Shown piece after piece: positions 1 through 8,611 of a DNA stretch of 64,000 nucleotides; positions within the stretch are counted from its first letter, which is position 1, and each line of letters begins with the position of its first letter. This DNA comes from Oceanobacillus sp. Castelsardo (GTDB lineage: Bacteria; Bacillota; Bacilli; Bacillales; Amphibacillaceae), in contig NZ_LYCS01000015.1 of NCBI RefSeq assembly GCF_001659985.1, positions 1 to 64,000 of the forward strand, written 5' to 3'. The notes beneath the pieces are model-generated. The model was not told the DNA's origin, made no database searches, and saw only the letters and a program-made list of their open reading frames with translations. The translations under genes were made by a program, and so were the position numbers.

Positions 1-500
<500 letters not shown>

Positions 501-585
501 GTTTGTCCAAATTGACATCAATCAATTTGAAAATCTTAGCTTTTCGAGGTTAAATACCTCTATTTCTTGACATACTGGTTGTTTT

Positions 586-604
586 GTTCAGTTTTCAAAG
601 AGCA
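586..604 (-). promoter_or_regulatory. rrn leader boxA-like antitermination element
   Basis: The leader between the rrn promoter and 16S contains TGCTCTTTGAAAACTGAAC on the minus strand. This matches the conserved TTGAAAACT leader element of Bacillus rRNA operons, associated with Nus-factor antitermination and 16S processing. The assignment rests on similarity and position. Confidence 0.55.
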
Positions 605-638
605 AATTTCTATGTTGTATTTTAAAAGCAACTTTTAT

Positions 639-668
639 AATATATCATATTCGATATATCATTGTCAA
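639..668 (-). promoter_or_regulatory. rRNA operon promoter
   Basis: On the minus strand a perfect -35 TTGACA (663-668) is followed after 18 nt by TATATT (639-644); a 17-nt alternative gives ATATAT. It lies between the last tRNA and 16S, so the rRNA genes have their own promoter as well as any read-through from the tRNA array. Confidence 0.65.
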
Positions 669-716
669 TGTTTTTTTGAAAACATTTCTTGAATTTCCCC
701 AACTCATTTAGTTGGA

Positions 717-790
<74 letters not shown>

Positions 791-807
791 ATTATTTCAG
801 ATAATGG

Positions 808-878
808 AGCGGGTGATGGGAATCGAACCCACGACATCAGCTTGGAAGGCTGAGGTTATACCATTTAACTACACCCGC
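808..878 (-). tRNA. tRNA-Gly(TCC)
   Basis: Anticodon TCC, 71-nt body, CCA encoded at 805-807. Its 5' half is duplicated 154 bp to the right (see the repeat at 848-1153). Confidence 0.95.
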
Positions 879-1153
879 ATATAAAATGAAATTGTATTTT
901 GTTTTCAGTCCCGACCAACATGCCTCTCCATCTACAAGCCAATTCAAAGAAGTGAATACTTCGAGGCAACTCGCAGATTATTCGGTAGAAGTATCGCTCG
1001 TGGCTGAGGTTATACCATTTAACTACACCCGCATATATAATAAAGTTTATACCTTTAATTCAGTCCCAAACAATATACCTCTCCATCCACAAACATATTC
1101 ATGGAGCTAAACACTTCGGAGAATATTATTGATTATTTAATAAAAGTATTATA
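848..1153. repeat. Degenerate tandem duplication carrying a tRNA-Gly 5' half
   Basis: Positions 848-883, which hold the 5' half of tRNA-Gly(TCC), recur at 1002-1037 almost unchanged, an offset of 154 bp. The spacer behind each copy is also related: CAGTCCCGACCAACATGCCT (from about 907) resembles CAGTCCCAAACAATATACCT (from about 1061), and both continue with CTCCATC. The second copy has no 3' half and cannot form a tRNA. 880-1188 holds no gene. Confidence 0.8.
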
Positions 1154-1191
1154 AGCAGACAAAACTATTTAAGATATATTAATAGAAATGG

Positions 1192-1265
1192 TGGACCCTG
1201 CAGGACTCGAACCTGCGACCGATCGGTTATGAGCCGATAGCTCTAACCAACTGAGCTAAGGGTCC
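1192..1265 (-). tRNA. tRNA-Ile2(CAT), probably lysidine-modified
   Basis: Anticodon CAT. The acceptor GGACCCT and the D-arm resemble Bacillus tRNA-Ile2, whose C34 TilS converts to lysidine so that it reads AUA, rather than the elongator tRNA-Met next to it. CCA is encoded at 1189-1191. Confidence 0.85.
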
Positions 1266-1275
1266 TTAATATGAA

Positions 1276-1349
1276 TAGCGGCGGAGGGGATCGAACCCAC
1301 GACCTCACGGGTATGAACCGTACGCTCTCGCCAGCTGAGCTACGCCGCC
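1276..1349 (-). tRNA. tRNA-Met(CAT), elongator
   Basis: Anticodon CAT with the GGCGGCGTAGCTCAGCTGG start typical of Bacillus elongator tRNA-Met, including a G1-U72 pair. CCA is not encoded. Confidence 0.9.
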
Positions 1350-1364
1350 ATATTAAAGATAGAG

Positions 1365-1437
1365 TGGAGCCTAGCGGGGTCGAACCGCTGACCTCCTGCG
1401 TGCAAAGCAGGCGCTCTCCCAGCTGAGCTAAGGCCCC
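1365..1437 (-). tRNA. tRNA-Ala(TGC)
   Basis: Anticodon TGC in a complete cloverleaf, acceptor starting GGGGCCT. CCA is not encoded. Confidence 0.95.
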
Positions 1438-1455
1438 AAAACATTTATTTAGTGG

Positions 1456-1529
1456 TCGGGAAGACAGGATTCGAACCTGCGACCCCATGGTCCCAAACCA
1501 TGTGCTCTACCAAGCTGAGCTACTTCCCG
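1456..1529 (-). tRNA. tRNA-Pro(TGG)
   Basis: Anticodon TGG, acceptor CGGGAAG/CTTCCCG, CCA encoded at 1453-1455. Confidence 0.95.
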
Positions 1530-1535
1530 AATAAG

Positions 1536-1607
1536 CTGGGCTACTAGGATTCGAACCTAGGATACACGGGATCAAAACCCGATGCCTTACCGCTTGGCTA
1601 TAGCCCA
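1536..1607 (-). tRNA. tRNA-Gln(TTG)
   Basis: Anticodon TTG, acceptor TGGGCTA, discriminator G. CCA is not encoded. Confidence 0.95.
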
Positions 1608-1624
1608 ATAATCAAAAATAATGG

Positions 1625-1698
1625 GGCGATCGGTGGGAATCGAACCCACGAGTGCCGGAGCCACAATCCGGTGCGTTAACCCCTTCGCCACGACCGCC
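1625..1698 (-). tRNA. tRNA-His(GTG)
   Basis: Anticodon GTG. The extra 5' G (G-1, base 1698) required by HisRS is encoded opposite discriminator C. CCA is encoded at 1622-1624. Confidence 0.95.
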
Positions 1699-1710
1699 AT
1701 AAGAATATGG

Positions 1711-1781
1711 CAGGGGTAGTAGGAATCGAACCCACATTGACGGTTTTGGAGACCGTAGTTTTACCGTTAAACTATACCCCT
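1711..1781 (-). tRNA. tRNA-Trp(CCA)
   Basis: Anticodon CCA, acceptor AGGGGTA/TACCCCT, discriminator G. The 3' CCA is encoded at 1708-1710. Confidence 0.95.
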
Positions 1782-1798
1782 TTGACATTCATTTGTGA

Positions 1799-1871
<73 letters not shown>

Positions 1872-2035
1872 GTATTAATAATGAAGTTAAACCCTCTTTT
1901 AGCTCTCGCAATCCAATAGTAAGATGCCTATTCAGAGAAGAAAGACATTTGCTCGTCGTGTTGCAAGTAGTTTCTGTGAAGTTACACTCCTCGCAAGTCT
2001 GCAATTAGGAGCAAATTCGATGGTGTTTGCGACTC

Positions 2036-2060
2036 GCTCTACCGACTGAGTTACCGGGCC
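2036..2060 (-). repeat. tRNA-Phe 5' fragment (pseudo-tRNA)
   Basis: GCTCTACCGACTGAG (2036-2050) and the following GTTACCGGGCC-like bases duplicate the 5' end and D-arm of tRNA-Phe at 1847-1872 with an offset of 189 bp and a few changes. No anticodon arm or 3' half is present. The rest of the spacer, 1873-2035, shows no gene. Confidence 0.75.
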
Positions 2061-2075
2061 ATTTCTTATGCATGG

Positions 2076-2165
2076 AGGAGGTAGAGGGATTCGAACCCCC
2101 GCGCGGTTTGACCCGCCTGTCGGTTTTCAAGACCGATCCCTTCAGCCAGACTTGGGTATACCTCC
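2076..2165 (-). tRNA. tRNA-Ser(TGA)
   Basis: Class II tRNA with a long variable arm, anticodon TGA, CCA encoded at 2073-2075. Confidence 0.95.
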
Positions 2166-2177
2166 ATTTTTAAATGG

Positions 2178-2251
2178 CGGTCCGGACGGGACTCGAACCC
2201 GCGACCTCCTGCGTGACAGGCAGGCATTCTAACCAACTGAACTACCGGACC
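2178..2251 (-). tRNA. tRNA-Asp(GTC)
   Basis: Anticodon GTC, discriminator G, CCA encoded at 2175-2177. Confidence 0.95.
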
Positions 2252-2324
2252 ATTTTTTATAAATGAAAACTTTTAGTAAAACTGGTTTCGCATTTTTCCA
2301 GATATGCACAAATGAATAATTTGG

Positions 2325-2398
<74 letters not shown>

Positions 2399-2414
2399 AT
2401 GTGAAGTGATATTA

Positions 2415-2553
2415 ATTTTTCAACATACATCTTGGTTAATTAATCTCTCAAGATGCAACCTCTCATCTACTAGCATAATCGATGGTGTTAGATGCTTCGA
2501 GGTTACTCGCGGTTTATTCGGTAGAAGTAACGCTCGTTGCTCCACCCCGCGAT
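2415..2553. repeat. Spacer repeat ending in a tRNA-fMet 5' fragment
   Basis: TGCTCCACCCCGCGAT, the 5' end of tRNA-fMet (2385-2400), recurs at 2538-2553, an offset of 153 bp. The sequence abutting the fragment, TTCGGTAGAAGTAACGCTCG, is nearly identical to the one abutting the tRNA-Gly fragment near 981-1000, so the two spacers carry related elements. No gene lies in 2400-2580. Confidence 0.75.
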
Positions 2554-2584
2554 ATAAGGGAAAATTCTATTAAAGCATTGATGG

Positions 2585-2657
2585 TGGAGGATACAGGGCT
2601 CGAACCTGTGACCCCCTGCTTGTAAGGCAGGTGCTCTCCCAGCTGAGCTAATCCTCC
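2585..2657 (-). tRNA. tRNA-Val(TAC)
   Basis: Anticodon TAC, acceptor GGAGGAT, CCA encoded at 2582-2584. The 100-bp spacer to its right holds nothing recognisable. Confidence 0.95.
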
Positions 2658-2763
2658 GACGAACAGAATGTGTTAGTGCATGTTTTGCGACAAATCTTTA
2701 CAGTAGTACAAGCATTCGCAGTCCAAGTACGTCGTGTACTTAACATGCCTTTATTAAAAATGG

Positions 2764-2835
2764 TGACCCGTACGGGATTCGAACCCGTGTTACCGCCGTG
2801 AAAGGGCGGTGTCTTAACCGCTTGACCAACGGGCC
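2764..2835 (-). tRNA. tRNA-Glu(TTC)
   Basis: Anticodon TTC, acceptor GGCCCGT, CCA encoded at 2761-2763. Confidence 0.95.
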
Positions 2836-2848
2836 ATAGTTTTTATGG

Positions 2849-2936
2849 CGGAGAAGGAGGGATTTGAACCCTCGCGCCGCTATCGCGACCTACACCCTTA
2901 GCAGGGGCGCCTCTTCAGCCTCTTGAGTACTTCTCC
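2849..2936 (-). tRNA. tRNA-Ser(GCT)
   Basis: Class II tRNA with a long variable arm, anticodon GCT, CCA encoded at 2846-2848. Confidence 0.95.
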
Positions 2937-2943
2937 CTAATGG

Positions 2944-3015
2944 CTCCACAGGTAGGATTCGAACCTACGACCGATCGGTTAACAGCCGATTGCTCTACCA
3001 CTGAGCTACTGTGGA
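2944..3015 (-). tRNA. tRNA-Asn(GTT)
   Basis: Anticodon GTT, acceptor TCCACAG, CCA encoded at 2941-2943. First tRNA of the array. No 5S rRNA precedes it, so the array starts from its own promoter. Confidence 0.95.
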
Positions 3016-3073
3016 ATAATTAAACCGTAATTCACTTGTGAAGCCGCCAAAAAATTAAATGTGACAGTTATAT

Positions 3074-3102
3074 ACATTAGCATAAATCATTTTAACAGTC
3101 AA
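3074..3102 (-). promoter_or_regulatory. Promoter of the tRNA array
   Basis: Minus-strand -35 TTGACT (3097-3102), 17-nt spacer, -10 TAATGT (3074-3079), about 60 nt upstream of tRNA-Asn. It is the best sigma-A match between the array and the next gene. Confidence 0.55.
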
Positions 3103-3197
3103 TATCTTATAATATTTTATTTTTCTTTAACTTATGTAATGTTTTTCAACAGCAAAATCTATGATAAAACGACTTTCGAAATAAGTCAATACATTTC

Positions 3198-3872
3198 ATG
3201 AAAAAAAATGAAAATATAAATTTTCCTGGAAATCCTGTTCCGACAATCGCTACTAAAGAATTTTTTCATCATGTAATACAATTTGCGAAAAAACATCAAA
3301 TTGTTATCTTACATGATTTTGCTTATTCGGAGCTTTATTATGAAGAAAAGCCGATAAGTTTCTTGTCCATTGATGGCACCAGGGATGTTGGAATTAAATT
3401 TAATTCTCTTTCAAAAAGTTTCAATATGGCAGGATGTCGGATTGGTTACGTACTTGGTAACGAAGACGTTATTAAAGGATTAAATCGTTTAAAATCAAAC
3501 CTTGACTATGGTGTTTTTATTCCAATCCAAAAAGCAGCGATACATGCTTTGAACGATAAATCAAATTTTAGTAGCGATTTAAGAAAAACGTATAAAAATC
3601 GTAGAGATGTTTTAGTAAATGGATTAAATGAAATAGGTTGGAAAGTGGAATCTCCGAAAGCCTCTATGTTTTTCAGGGCAAAAGTCCCATCCTCCTATAC
3701 ATCCACCGACTTTGCATATCGACTAATTGATGACGCAGGAATTGTTGTAACTCCCGGAAATGCATTTGGACCATCTTGTGAAGGCTAAGTTCAAATTGCC
3801 CTTGTACAAAACGAAGAAACATTGAGAAAAGCTGTAACTAACTTTAAAAATAGTAACCTATTTTCAATTTAA
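3198..3872 (+). pseudogene. Aminotransferase class I/II pseudogene
   Basis: The reading frame matches the C-terminal half of PLP-dependent class I/II aminotransferases of the LL-diaminopimelate/alanine type. Visible are the 'FPGNPVP' loop (NPxNPT-like), the 'LHDFAYSELYY' strand and the PLP-lysine segment 'SLSKSFNMAGCRIGY'. About 160 N-terminal residues, including the cofactor phosphate-binding region, are missing. The frame is also interrupted by TAA at 3786-3788, where family members have GEGY; after it the frame continues (VQIALVQNEETLRKAV) to a second stop at 3870-3872. The sequence before 3198 has no matching N-terminus. Two independent lesions make activity very unlikely. Confidence 0.85.
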
Positions 3873-3878
3873 TAACAG

Positions 3879-3910
3879 AAAAGGAAGGTTCTAGCTTGTC
3901 CTTCCTTTTT
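3879..3910 (+). terminator. Rho-independent terminator
   Basis: Inverted repeat AAAAGGAAGG / CCTTCCTTTT ending in a T run, just after the aminotransferase remnant. Confidence 0.75.
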
Positions 3911-3919
3911 ATATCTTAC

Positions 3920-4264
3920 TTAAACATTTTCCTTATCATTTTTCCTGATGCTCTTCTCCCTATTTCCTCTAGCTATTTTTCGTAGTAATCGTAATAAATA
4001 TGGAGTGTCTCGGAGGATAAATAAACTAATTTCTCCCTCTTTTGTTTTATATAACGGATTTGTCGCTACTAATTCCAATAAGAGTAAACGATGCACATTT
4101 TCTATTGAACCTTGATATATGGTAATGCCTTCTATATTCGTATTTCGAATTAATTTCCACATTAAATGTTTTTCTCTTAAACTTAGCTTTGTTAGCCGAT
4201 AATACGTTTCTTTTTCTCTACTAGGAATTGATTGGAGAATATACTCCTTATCAGAAGTCCCCAT
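3920..4264 (-). CDS. Hypothetical protein, 114 aa
   Basis: Small, basic, probably cytoplasmic protein that I do not recognise. It is predicted mostly helical, with a charged N-terminus, a middle segment 'IEGITIYQGSIENVHRLLLLEL' (over part of which a helix can be drawn) and a very basic tail (RKIARGNREKSIRKNDKE). No signal peptide or membrane segment is evident. AGGGGTG sits about six bases before the ATG. It lies alone between the aminotransferase remnant and the TPR/dynamin-like gene, each side closed by a terminator. It could be a small DNA- or RNA-binding protein because of its charge, but that is only a guess. Confidence 0.55.
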   Translation of the reverse strand: MGTSDKEYILQSIPSREKETYYRLTKLSLREKHLMWKLIRNTNIEGITIYQGSIENVHRLLLLELVATNPLYKTKEGEISLFILRDTPYLLRLLRKIARGNREKSIRKNDKENV

Positions 4265-4340
4265 TTACACACCCCTATTAACCGTTTCATTTAAATTTAT
4301 TTGTATTTTTATTTTAACATGAAAATACAACACATTAGAA

Positions 4341-4381
4341 AAACGAACACATTGCTCATCATTAGCGAAGTGTGTTCGTTT
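4341..4381 (-). terminator. Rho-independent terminator after the TPR protein gene
   Basis: Stem AAACGAACACA / TGTGTTCGTTT with a 15-nt loop and T-rich tail on the minus strand, 12 bp beyond the stop codon at 4393. Confidence 0.8.
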
Positions 4382-4392
4382 CTCTTATACTA

Positions 4393-6942
4393 TTAATATC
4401 CATGAACTGGTTCTATAACCCCGTGCAAAATTTGAAGCTGGCGAACTTTGAATTCAAACAAAGTTATTGGATCTTTATAAATTTCTGGCTGGTTGCTCAT
4501 TTCATACAATAACTGTTTCTCCTTACTCAATTCCTTTTCCAATTCTTTTATAACCGCCTCTAAACTATGAAACGCATTCTTGAAAAACATTTCTATGTCA
4601 CGTTGAATGGATTTTTCAAAAAGATCAAGTTGTAACATAAATCGATCAGTTATCGATTTTGTTATTTCACTATAATCTTTCGTTTCTATGAATTGTCTAT
4701 ATTTCTTAAAAACGAGATTCTTATTCTTTTGCGGAATGGATCCAAAAATTCTCCCTGCCCCTTTCATTAAAAACTGTGAAGAACCCGATCGCATTAATAT
4801 ATTGGCTTCTTCCAGTTGCACATTTCCATGGCACATTCGTTCTACATCACGAGCCCAGTCATCTAGTACACGTAAATCGCAATCAAATACCATCTTCTCT
4901 TTCCCACACATTTGATTAAAATTTGTACTAATTTCGTCTAAACTATCCTTAGAATCCTTAAGCTCCCTTTCACTCTCTTTTATCCATTCATCCATTGCAA
5001 AATGAAATACTTGGAATATATCTTCATTTACGTAATCATTCACCCTTTGATTCATTTCATCATTCAAATTAACGTGAATTTGTTCAAAATCACTATCCTT
5101 TGAAACAATATCCGCACATTCCCTTAATATCTTAGGAATTGTTTTTAACATATTTTCTCTTATCTCATGTTTAATAAAACGATAATTATTTTTTAATACA
5201 CCGATCTTTTCATTTTGAAGATCATTCAATTGGCGAATAGCTTCGTATAATCTCTCGACGATTTCTTCGTTTCTCTCAATTGTATCTAAATAATTATTTT
5301 CTAACTCTTTCCGTTTATCTAGTAAAAAACAAAGAAACCTTTTCAGAAAGGATAATGTTTTGGTTGCTCTCTCCTCTTCTACACTAAAATCTTGTAATTT
5401 TATAGCTGATATAATCTCCGTCCATAGATTACTCGTATTTTCATGGAGATTCATTATACCTGCATTTGGATACTGCTTTTTAATCTTTTTCGTAAAATCA
5501 GCATCTTTAAATTCATTGTTTATTAAAAATAGAAAATTGATTTCCGGCATCTGTCCCTGCATTTGAATAGCCTCATCAATATCTGTATCTTTCTCTACAA
5601 TGTATATAACCAAATCGGCTAATGATTGTTCTAAAAGACCTGGCGATTCCATTATATTAATCTCATTATTTTTAAACATCGATATTTTACATTGAATGAG
5701 GCCATTATTATTTTTGTTTGTTTCCATTGGAAGCAATGATTTAGATGTTTTGTTTAATTTCCATTTATCAAGTAAGGACGATTTATTTCCACCTATCAGA
5801 ACATAATAATGCTGTAAATCCAATTGTTGCTTCATTTTCTCCCCTAAATGTGAATCTAAAATAATCCCTTTCTCGTCTGCCCAACCAGCCATTAATTCAA
5901 ATAAGTTCACTGTTTCATGTAAAATTTGAGTTGAATCGGTAGAATAATGGAGCAATAAATCCTTTGCATTCTCGACTTCCACTCTATCAATATGAAAAGG
6001 ATACAATTCATCCCATACCACTAAAGCTGATGCAGCAAGCTTTTCATCCTCACTTTTAGCAATTCGAAACCAGTTAAGGATTAAACTAGGAACGACATTT
6101 GATATTTCTTTAACGGAATAATTACTACTCATAATTTCTGCAAATGTTTTTTTATAAAGCTTTCGTAAATCCTTCCACTCATACTCGGCACTCGGTTCGA
6201 AGCTCAGAGATTGTTTACTTATTTCGAGCAGCCATGAAAAATATTGCTTCGTATCTTTATAATGATCCCAAAGCGCGATGACTAACTGTTCGTAACATTT
6301 TTTGTCAATCATATACAATTCAGTTAATGTAGGATAAAAATAATTTGGCTCTTTGTCCTGTACGAATCCCTTTTGCACATATGTCTTCAATACACGAAAC
6401 CAATGAAGAGACTTCGTGCGAACCGCTTCCTTCTCAGCAAGGTGGAACGCCTCCCGCCAACTTTCCTCCTTTTCATAAAACGCTCTTGCTCTTTTTGTTA
6501 CGTCTGGATAATCAGGATCTATGTTAACGGCTTTCTGAATCGTATTTTTTGCCTCAAGCAGCCGACCTCGTTGAACGTAAAGAAGAAACAATTGCAATAA
6601 AATTTCCATTTGCAATACCTTAGAGTCAGTTTGAATATCCTTATAATATTCTTCGGCAATCGCTAAAAAATCTAATTGTAAATGGGCATCGGCAATATTC
6701 TTTTGAGCCCAAGGAAGTAACTCATTGGACACGTTCTCCCACTTGAAAATCGCAGCTTCATAATCCTTGTTTAAATAATATATTTCTCCTTGAACAAAAC
6801 GAATCTTTGATAAATCAAATACTTCTTTTTGCCTTTCTGCTACATATTTTTCCCCTAAAACTAGTAGAGCTTGTTTCTCATCATTTCCTTCTAAAAAGGT
6901 TTTGTAGTAGGATTTTGTCTTTAATTGATGATCCATTGCCAT
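4393..6942 (-). CDS. TPR protein with degenerate dynamin-like GTPase core
   Basis: Large (about 849 aa) protein. Residues 45-175 form TPR-like helical repeats (for example 'AAIFKWENVSNELLPWAQKNIADAHL' region, 'GRLLEAKNTIQKAVNIDPDYPDV'). A middle segment keeps the order of GTPase motifs but in decayed form: 'VLIGGNKSS' near 383-391 in place of GxxxxGKS, 'MESPG' near 433-437 in place of DxPG, and 'LINNEFKD' near 475-482 in place of NKxD. The C-terminal 330 residues are long charged helices, as in the stalk of dynamin-like proteins. There is no membrane segment or signal peptide. The start is taken at the second ATG (6942), six bases after GAGGG; the first ATG (6948) touches that site. Single-gene unit. 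It may scaffold membrane or protein complexes without hydrolysing GTP; the function is not known. Confidence 0.6.
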   Translation of the reverse strand: MAMDHQLKTKSYYKTFLEGNDEKQALLVLGEKYVAERQKEVFDLSKIRFVQGEIYYLNKDYEAAIFKWENVSNELLPWAQKNIADAHLQLDFLAIAEEYYKDIQTDSKVLQMEILLQLFLLYVQRGRLLEAKNTIQKAVNIDPDYPDVTKRARAFYEKEESWREAFHLAEKEAVRTKSLHWFRVLKTYVQKGFVQDKEPNYFYPTLTELYMIDKKCYEQLVIALWDHYKDTKQYFSWLLEISKQSLSFEPSAEYEWKDLRKLYKKTFAEIMSSNYSVKEISNVVPSLILNWFRIAKSEDEKLAASALVVWDELYPFHIDRVEVENAKDLLLHYSTDSTQILHETVNLFELMAGWADEKGIILDSHLGEKMKQQLDLQHYYVLIGGNKSSLLDKWKLNKTSKSLLPMETNKNNNGLIQCKISMFKNNEINIMESPGLLEQSLADLVIYIVEKDTDIDEAIQMQGQMPEINFLFLINNEFKDADFTKKIKKQYPNAGIMNLHENTSNLWTEIISAIKLQDFSVEEERATKTLSFLKRFLCFLLDKRKELENNYLDTIERNEEIVERLYEAIRQLNDLQNEKIGVLKNNYRFIKHEIRENMLKTIPKILRECADIVSKDSDFEQIHVNLNDEMNQRVNDYVNEDIFQVFHFAMDEWIKESERELKDSKDSLDEISTNFNQMCGKEKMVFDCDLRVLDDWARDVERMCHGNVQLEEANILMRSGSSQFLMKGAGRIFGSIPQKNKNLVFKKYRQFIETKDYSEITKSITDRFMLQLDLFEKSIQRDIEMFFKNAFHSLEAVIKELEKELSKEKQLLYEMSNQPEIYKDPITLFEFKVRQLQILHGVIEPVHGY

Positions 6943-7035
6943 CTTCATCCCTCACTATAACGATATAATTAAAGGTAGTATTAAAACGTATAAACCCCTT
7001 TTCCATATGTATTCTTCCATATTAAAATTATGAAT

Positions 7036-7062
7036 AAAAAAATCTCCCATTCATGAGAGACT
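7036..7062 (-). terminator. Rho-independent terminator after the EamA gene
   Basis: Minus-strand hairpin TCTCTCAT-GA-ATGGGAGA followed by seven T, 45 bp downstream of the transporter stop codon. Confidence 0.7.
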
Positions 7063-7105
7063 TCTAATTTTATCGTTATTATAACAATCCCACTAACCTA
7101 CTTAA

Positions 7106-8020
7106 CTACGATACATTTCTTTCTTCCTTCTTATATATAAATCTATCAGCAATTCCCGAACCGAGTAGTACCCCAGTTACAATTAAAATAAAACCGAAGA
7201 AATGTGCTACAAATATGCTCTCTCCCAAAAAGAAAAAAGATCCGATTAATGCAAAGAATGGCGATAAATTCATAAAAATAGATGATTTTCCTGGTCCAAT
7301 ATATTGAATGGCATGGTTATAAAGAAATTGTCCTACTGCTGTAGCAAAAATAGCGGACGCCAGAAAGACAGACCATCCTGCAGCCGTTCCATCTTTTAAA
7401 CTTTGAAGACCATTTGGTTCTAAAACAAGACTTAAACCAAATAATAAAAAGGATCCTATTAATAACGTTAATCCCGTAACGAATATAGCTCCCATTGTTT
7501 CTGTTGCTTTTTTTATGTAAATAAAACTTATCGCTTGAGAAAGTACTGCAAAGAATATATAAATATCCCCTATATTAAACGTTACCCCATTTGTATTCCC
7601 TATTAAAATGACTGTGGAAACACCTAATAATCCAAATACAATACCGATTATTTTAATTAAGGATAACTTTTCCTTTAACATAATGGTAGCGAGAATTGCT
7701 GTGAATAACGGTACAGTCCCTAAAACAAGCCCAGAATTAGAAGCTGTTGTCTGTGTTAAACCAACAGATAAAAAGTAATGGTGACCTAAAACGCCAGTGA
7801 TGGATACTAGAATAATATATAAAAACTCTTTCTTATTTGGTATACGTATTTGTTTTTTTACGATTAAAACAGAACATACAATGATTGCTGCTAAAAAAAT
7901 TCGGAAAGAAGTAATTGTTACAGCTGAAAATTCCCCTACAATAATTTTAATTGCGATTACGTTAAATCCCCACATAATCATTACCAAAAGTAACTGAACA
8001 TATACAAGTGACTTCCTCAT
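7106..8020 (-). CDS. EamA/DMT-family transporter
   Basis: Inner-membrane permease of the drug/metabolite transporter superfamily, 304 aa with ten hydrophobic segments arranged as two EamA halves (about 7-140 and 150-290). Typical family patterns include 'MWGFNVIAIKI' in TM1, 'GLTQTTASNSGLVLGTVPLFTAI' in the first half, and 'YIGPGKSSIFMNLSPFFALIGSFFFLGE' in the second half. Family members export amino acids, purines or other metabolites; the substrate cannot be inferred. It has GGGGA upstream of the ATG and stands alone, with a terminator below it and a small YpzI-like gene above. Confidence 0.88.
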   Translation of the reverse strand: MRKSLVYVQLLLVMIMWGFNVIAIKIIVGEFSAVTITSFRIFLAAIIVCSVLIVKKQIRIPNKKEFLYIILVSITGVLGHHYFLSVGLTQTTASNSGLVLGTVPLFTAILATIMLKEKLSLIKIIGIVFGLLGVSTVILIGNTNGVTFNIGDIYIFFAVLSQAISFIYIKKATETMGAIFVTGLTLLIGSFLLFGLSLVLEPNGLQSLKDGTAAGWSVFLASAIFATAVGQFLYNHAIQYIGPGKSSIFMNLSPFFALIGSFFFLGESIFVAHFFGFILIVTGVLLGSGIADRFIYKKEERNVS

Positions 8021-8103
8021 TCAATCCCCACTTTCATCCCCTACTCAAATCAAGGGTACACTTATTTAGATTGCAACTCAAGAAGCTGCTACTCTACAAA
8101 AAG

Positions 8104-8129
8104 AAAAAAGCCCCTCAATCGTTGAGAGA
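8104..8129 (-). terminator. Rho-independent terminator after the YpzI-like gene
   Basis: Minus strand CTCTCAA-CGA-TTGAGGGG followed by a T-rich tract, 12 bp after the stop. Confidence 0.65.
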
Positions 8130-8140
8130 CTTTACTAATT

Positions 8141-8281
8141 TTACTTATGTCCATCATTTAATCTTCTTGCTTCTTCGGGGCTAGACATTTTTGTTGCACC
8201 TTTATAACGAAGCCCTACATCACGGTCTGACTCTACTCTACCGCTTTGCTTTAGCTTTTTTTCTTGACGATCTCTACCCAT
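8141..8281 (-). CDS. ypzI: YpzI-like small protein, 46 aa
   Basis: A 46-residue, highly charged, hydrophilic protein that begins MGRDRQEKKLKQSGRVESDR and ends with 'SSPEEARRLNDGHK'. It recalls the B. subtilis YpzI family (start MGKDRQEKKL..., about 44 aa), of unknown function. An excellent ribosome binding site, AGGAGGTG, lies eight bases before the ATG, and a terminator follows, so it is a complete gene. The family assignment is from memory of the N-terminal motif and not from a search. Confidence 0.7.
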   Translation of the reverse strand: MGRDRQEKKLKQSGRVESDRDVGLRYKGATKMSSPEEARRLNDGHK

Positions 8282-8347
8282 ATGAACAACACCTCCTCAT
8301 GTTAACATGAGTTTTTTTAAGGATTTTATTCATATTTTTAATAGGCG

Positions 8348-8611
8348 ATCAAAATGGAGGATGAAAAGGACCAAGGTCGGCTAAATGCGCAACGTCCTGT
8401 TGCAACGCCGACACTAACACGTCCTGTGCGTCGCAATTCGAGGCGGCGTAGCTTTGAGCATAAGTAAAGCTTCTCCGATTCCGCATCGCACGTAGGAAAA
8501 GTGTTCTTCTTTTCCAAGGAGCGGAATGTACATTAAAAGGGGTACATGAGGAGCGGAAAAGCTAGCCAACAAAGAAATGCGAAGTGTCATTTTCACCGGA
8601 CTTTTTGAACA
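8348..8611. repeat. Dispersed MITE-like element, copy 1
   Basis: A 264-bp segment whose two ends match the ends of a shorter copy at 47242-47390 in opposite orientation. Shared parts include GTTCAAAAAGTCCGGT, AATGACACTTCGCATTTCTT and GGTCCTTTTCATCCTCC. The termini form an imperfect inverted repeat around GCTCAAAAAG. No transposase is encoded. The right end overlaps the 3' end of the SNF2 gene and supplies its last codons and stop. Confidence 0.7.
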
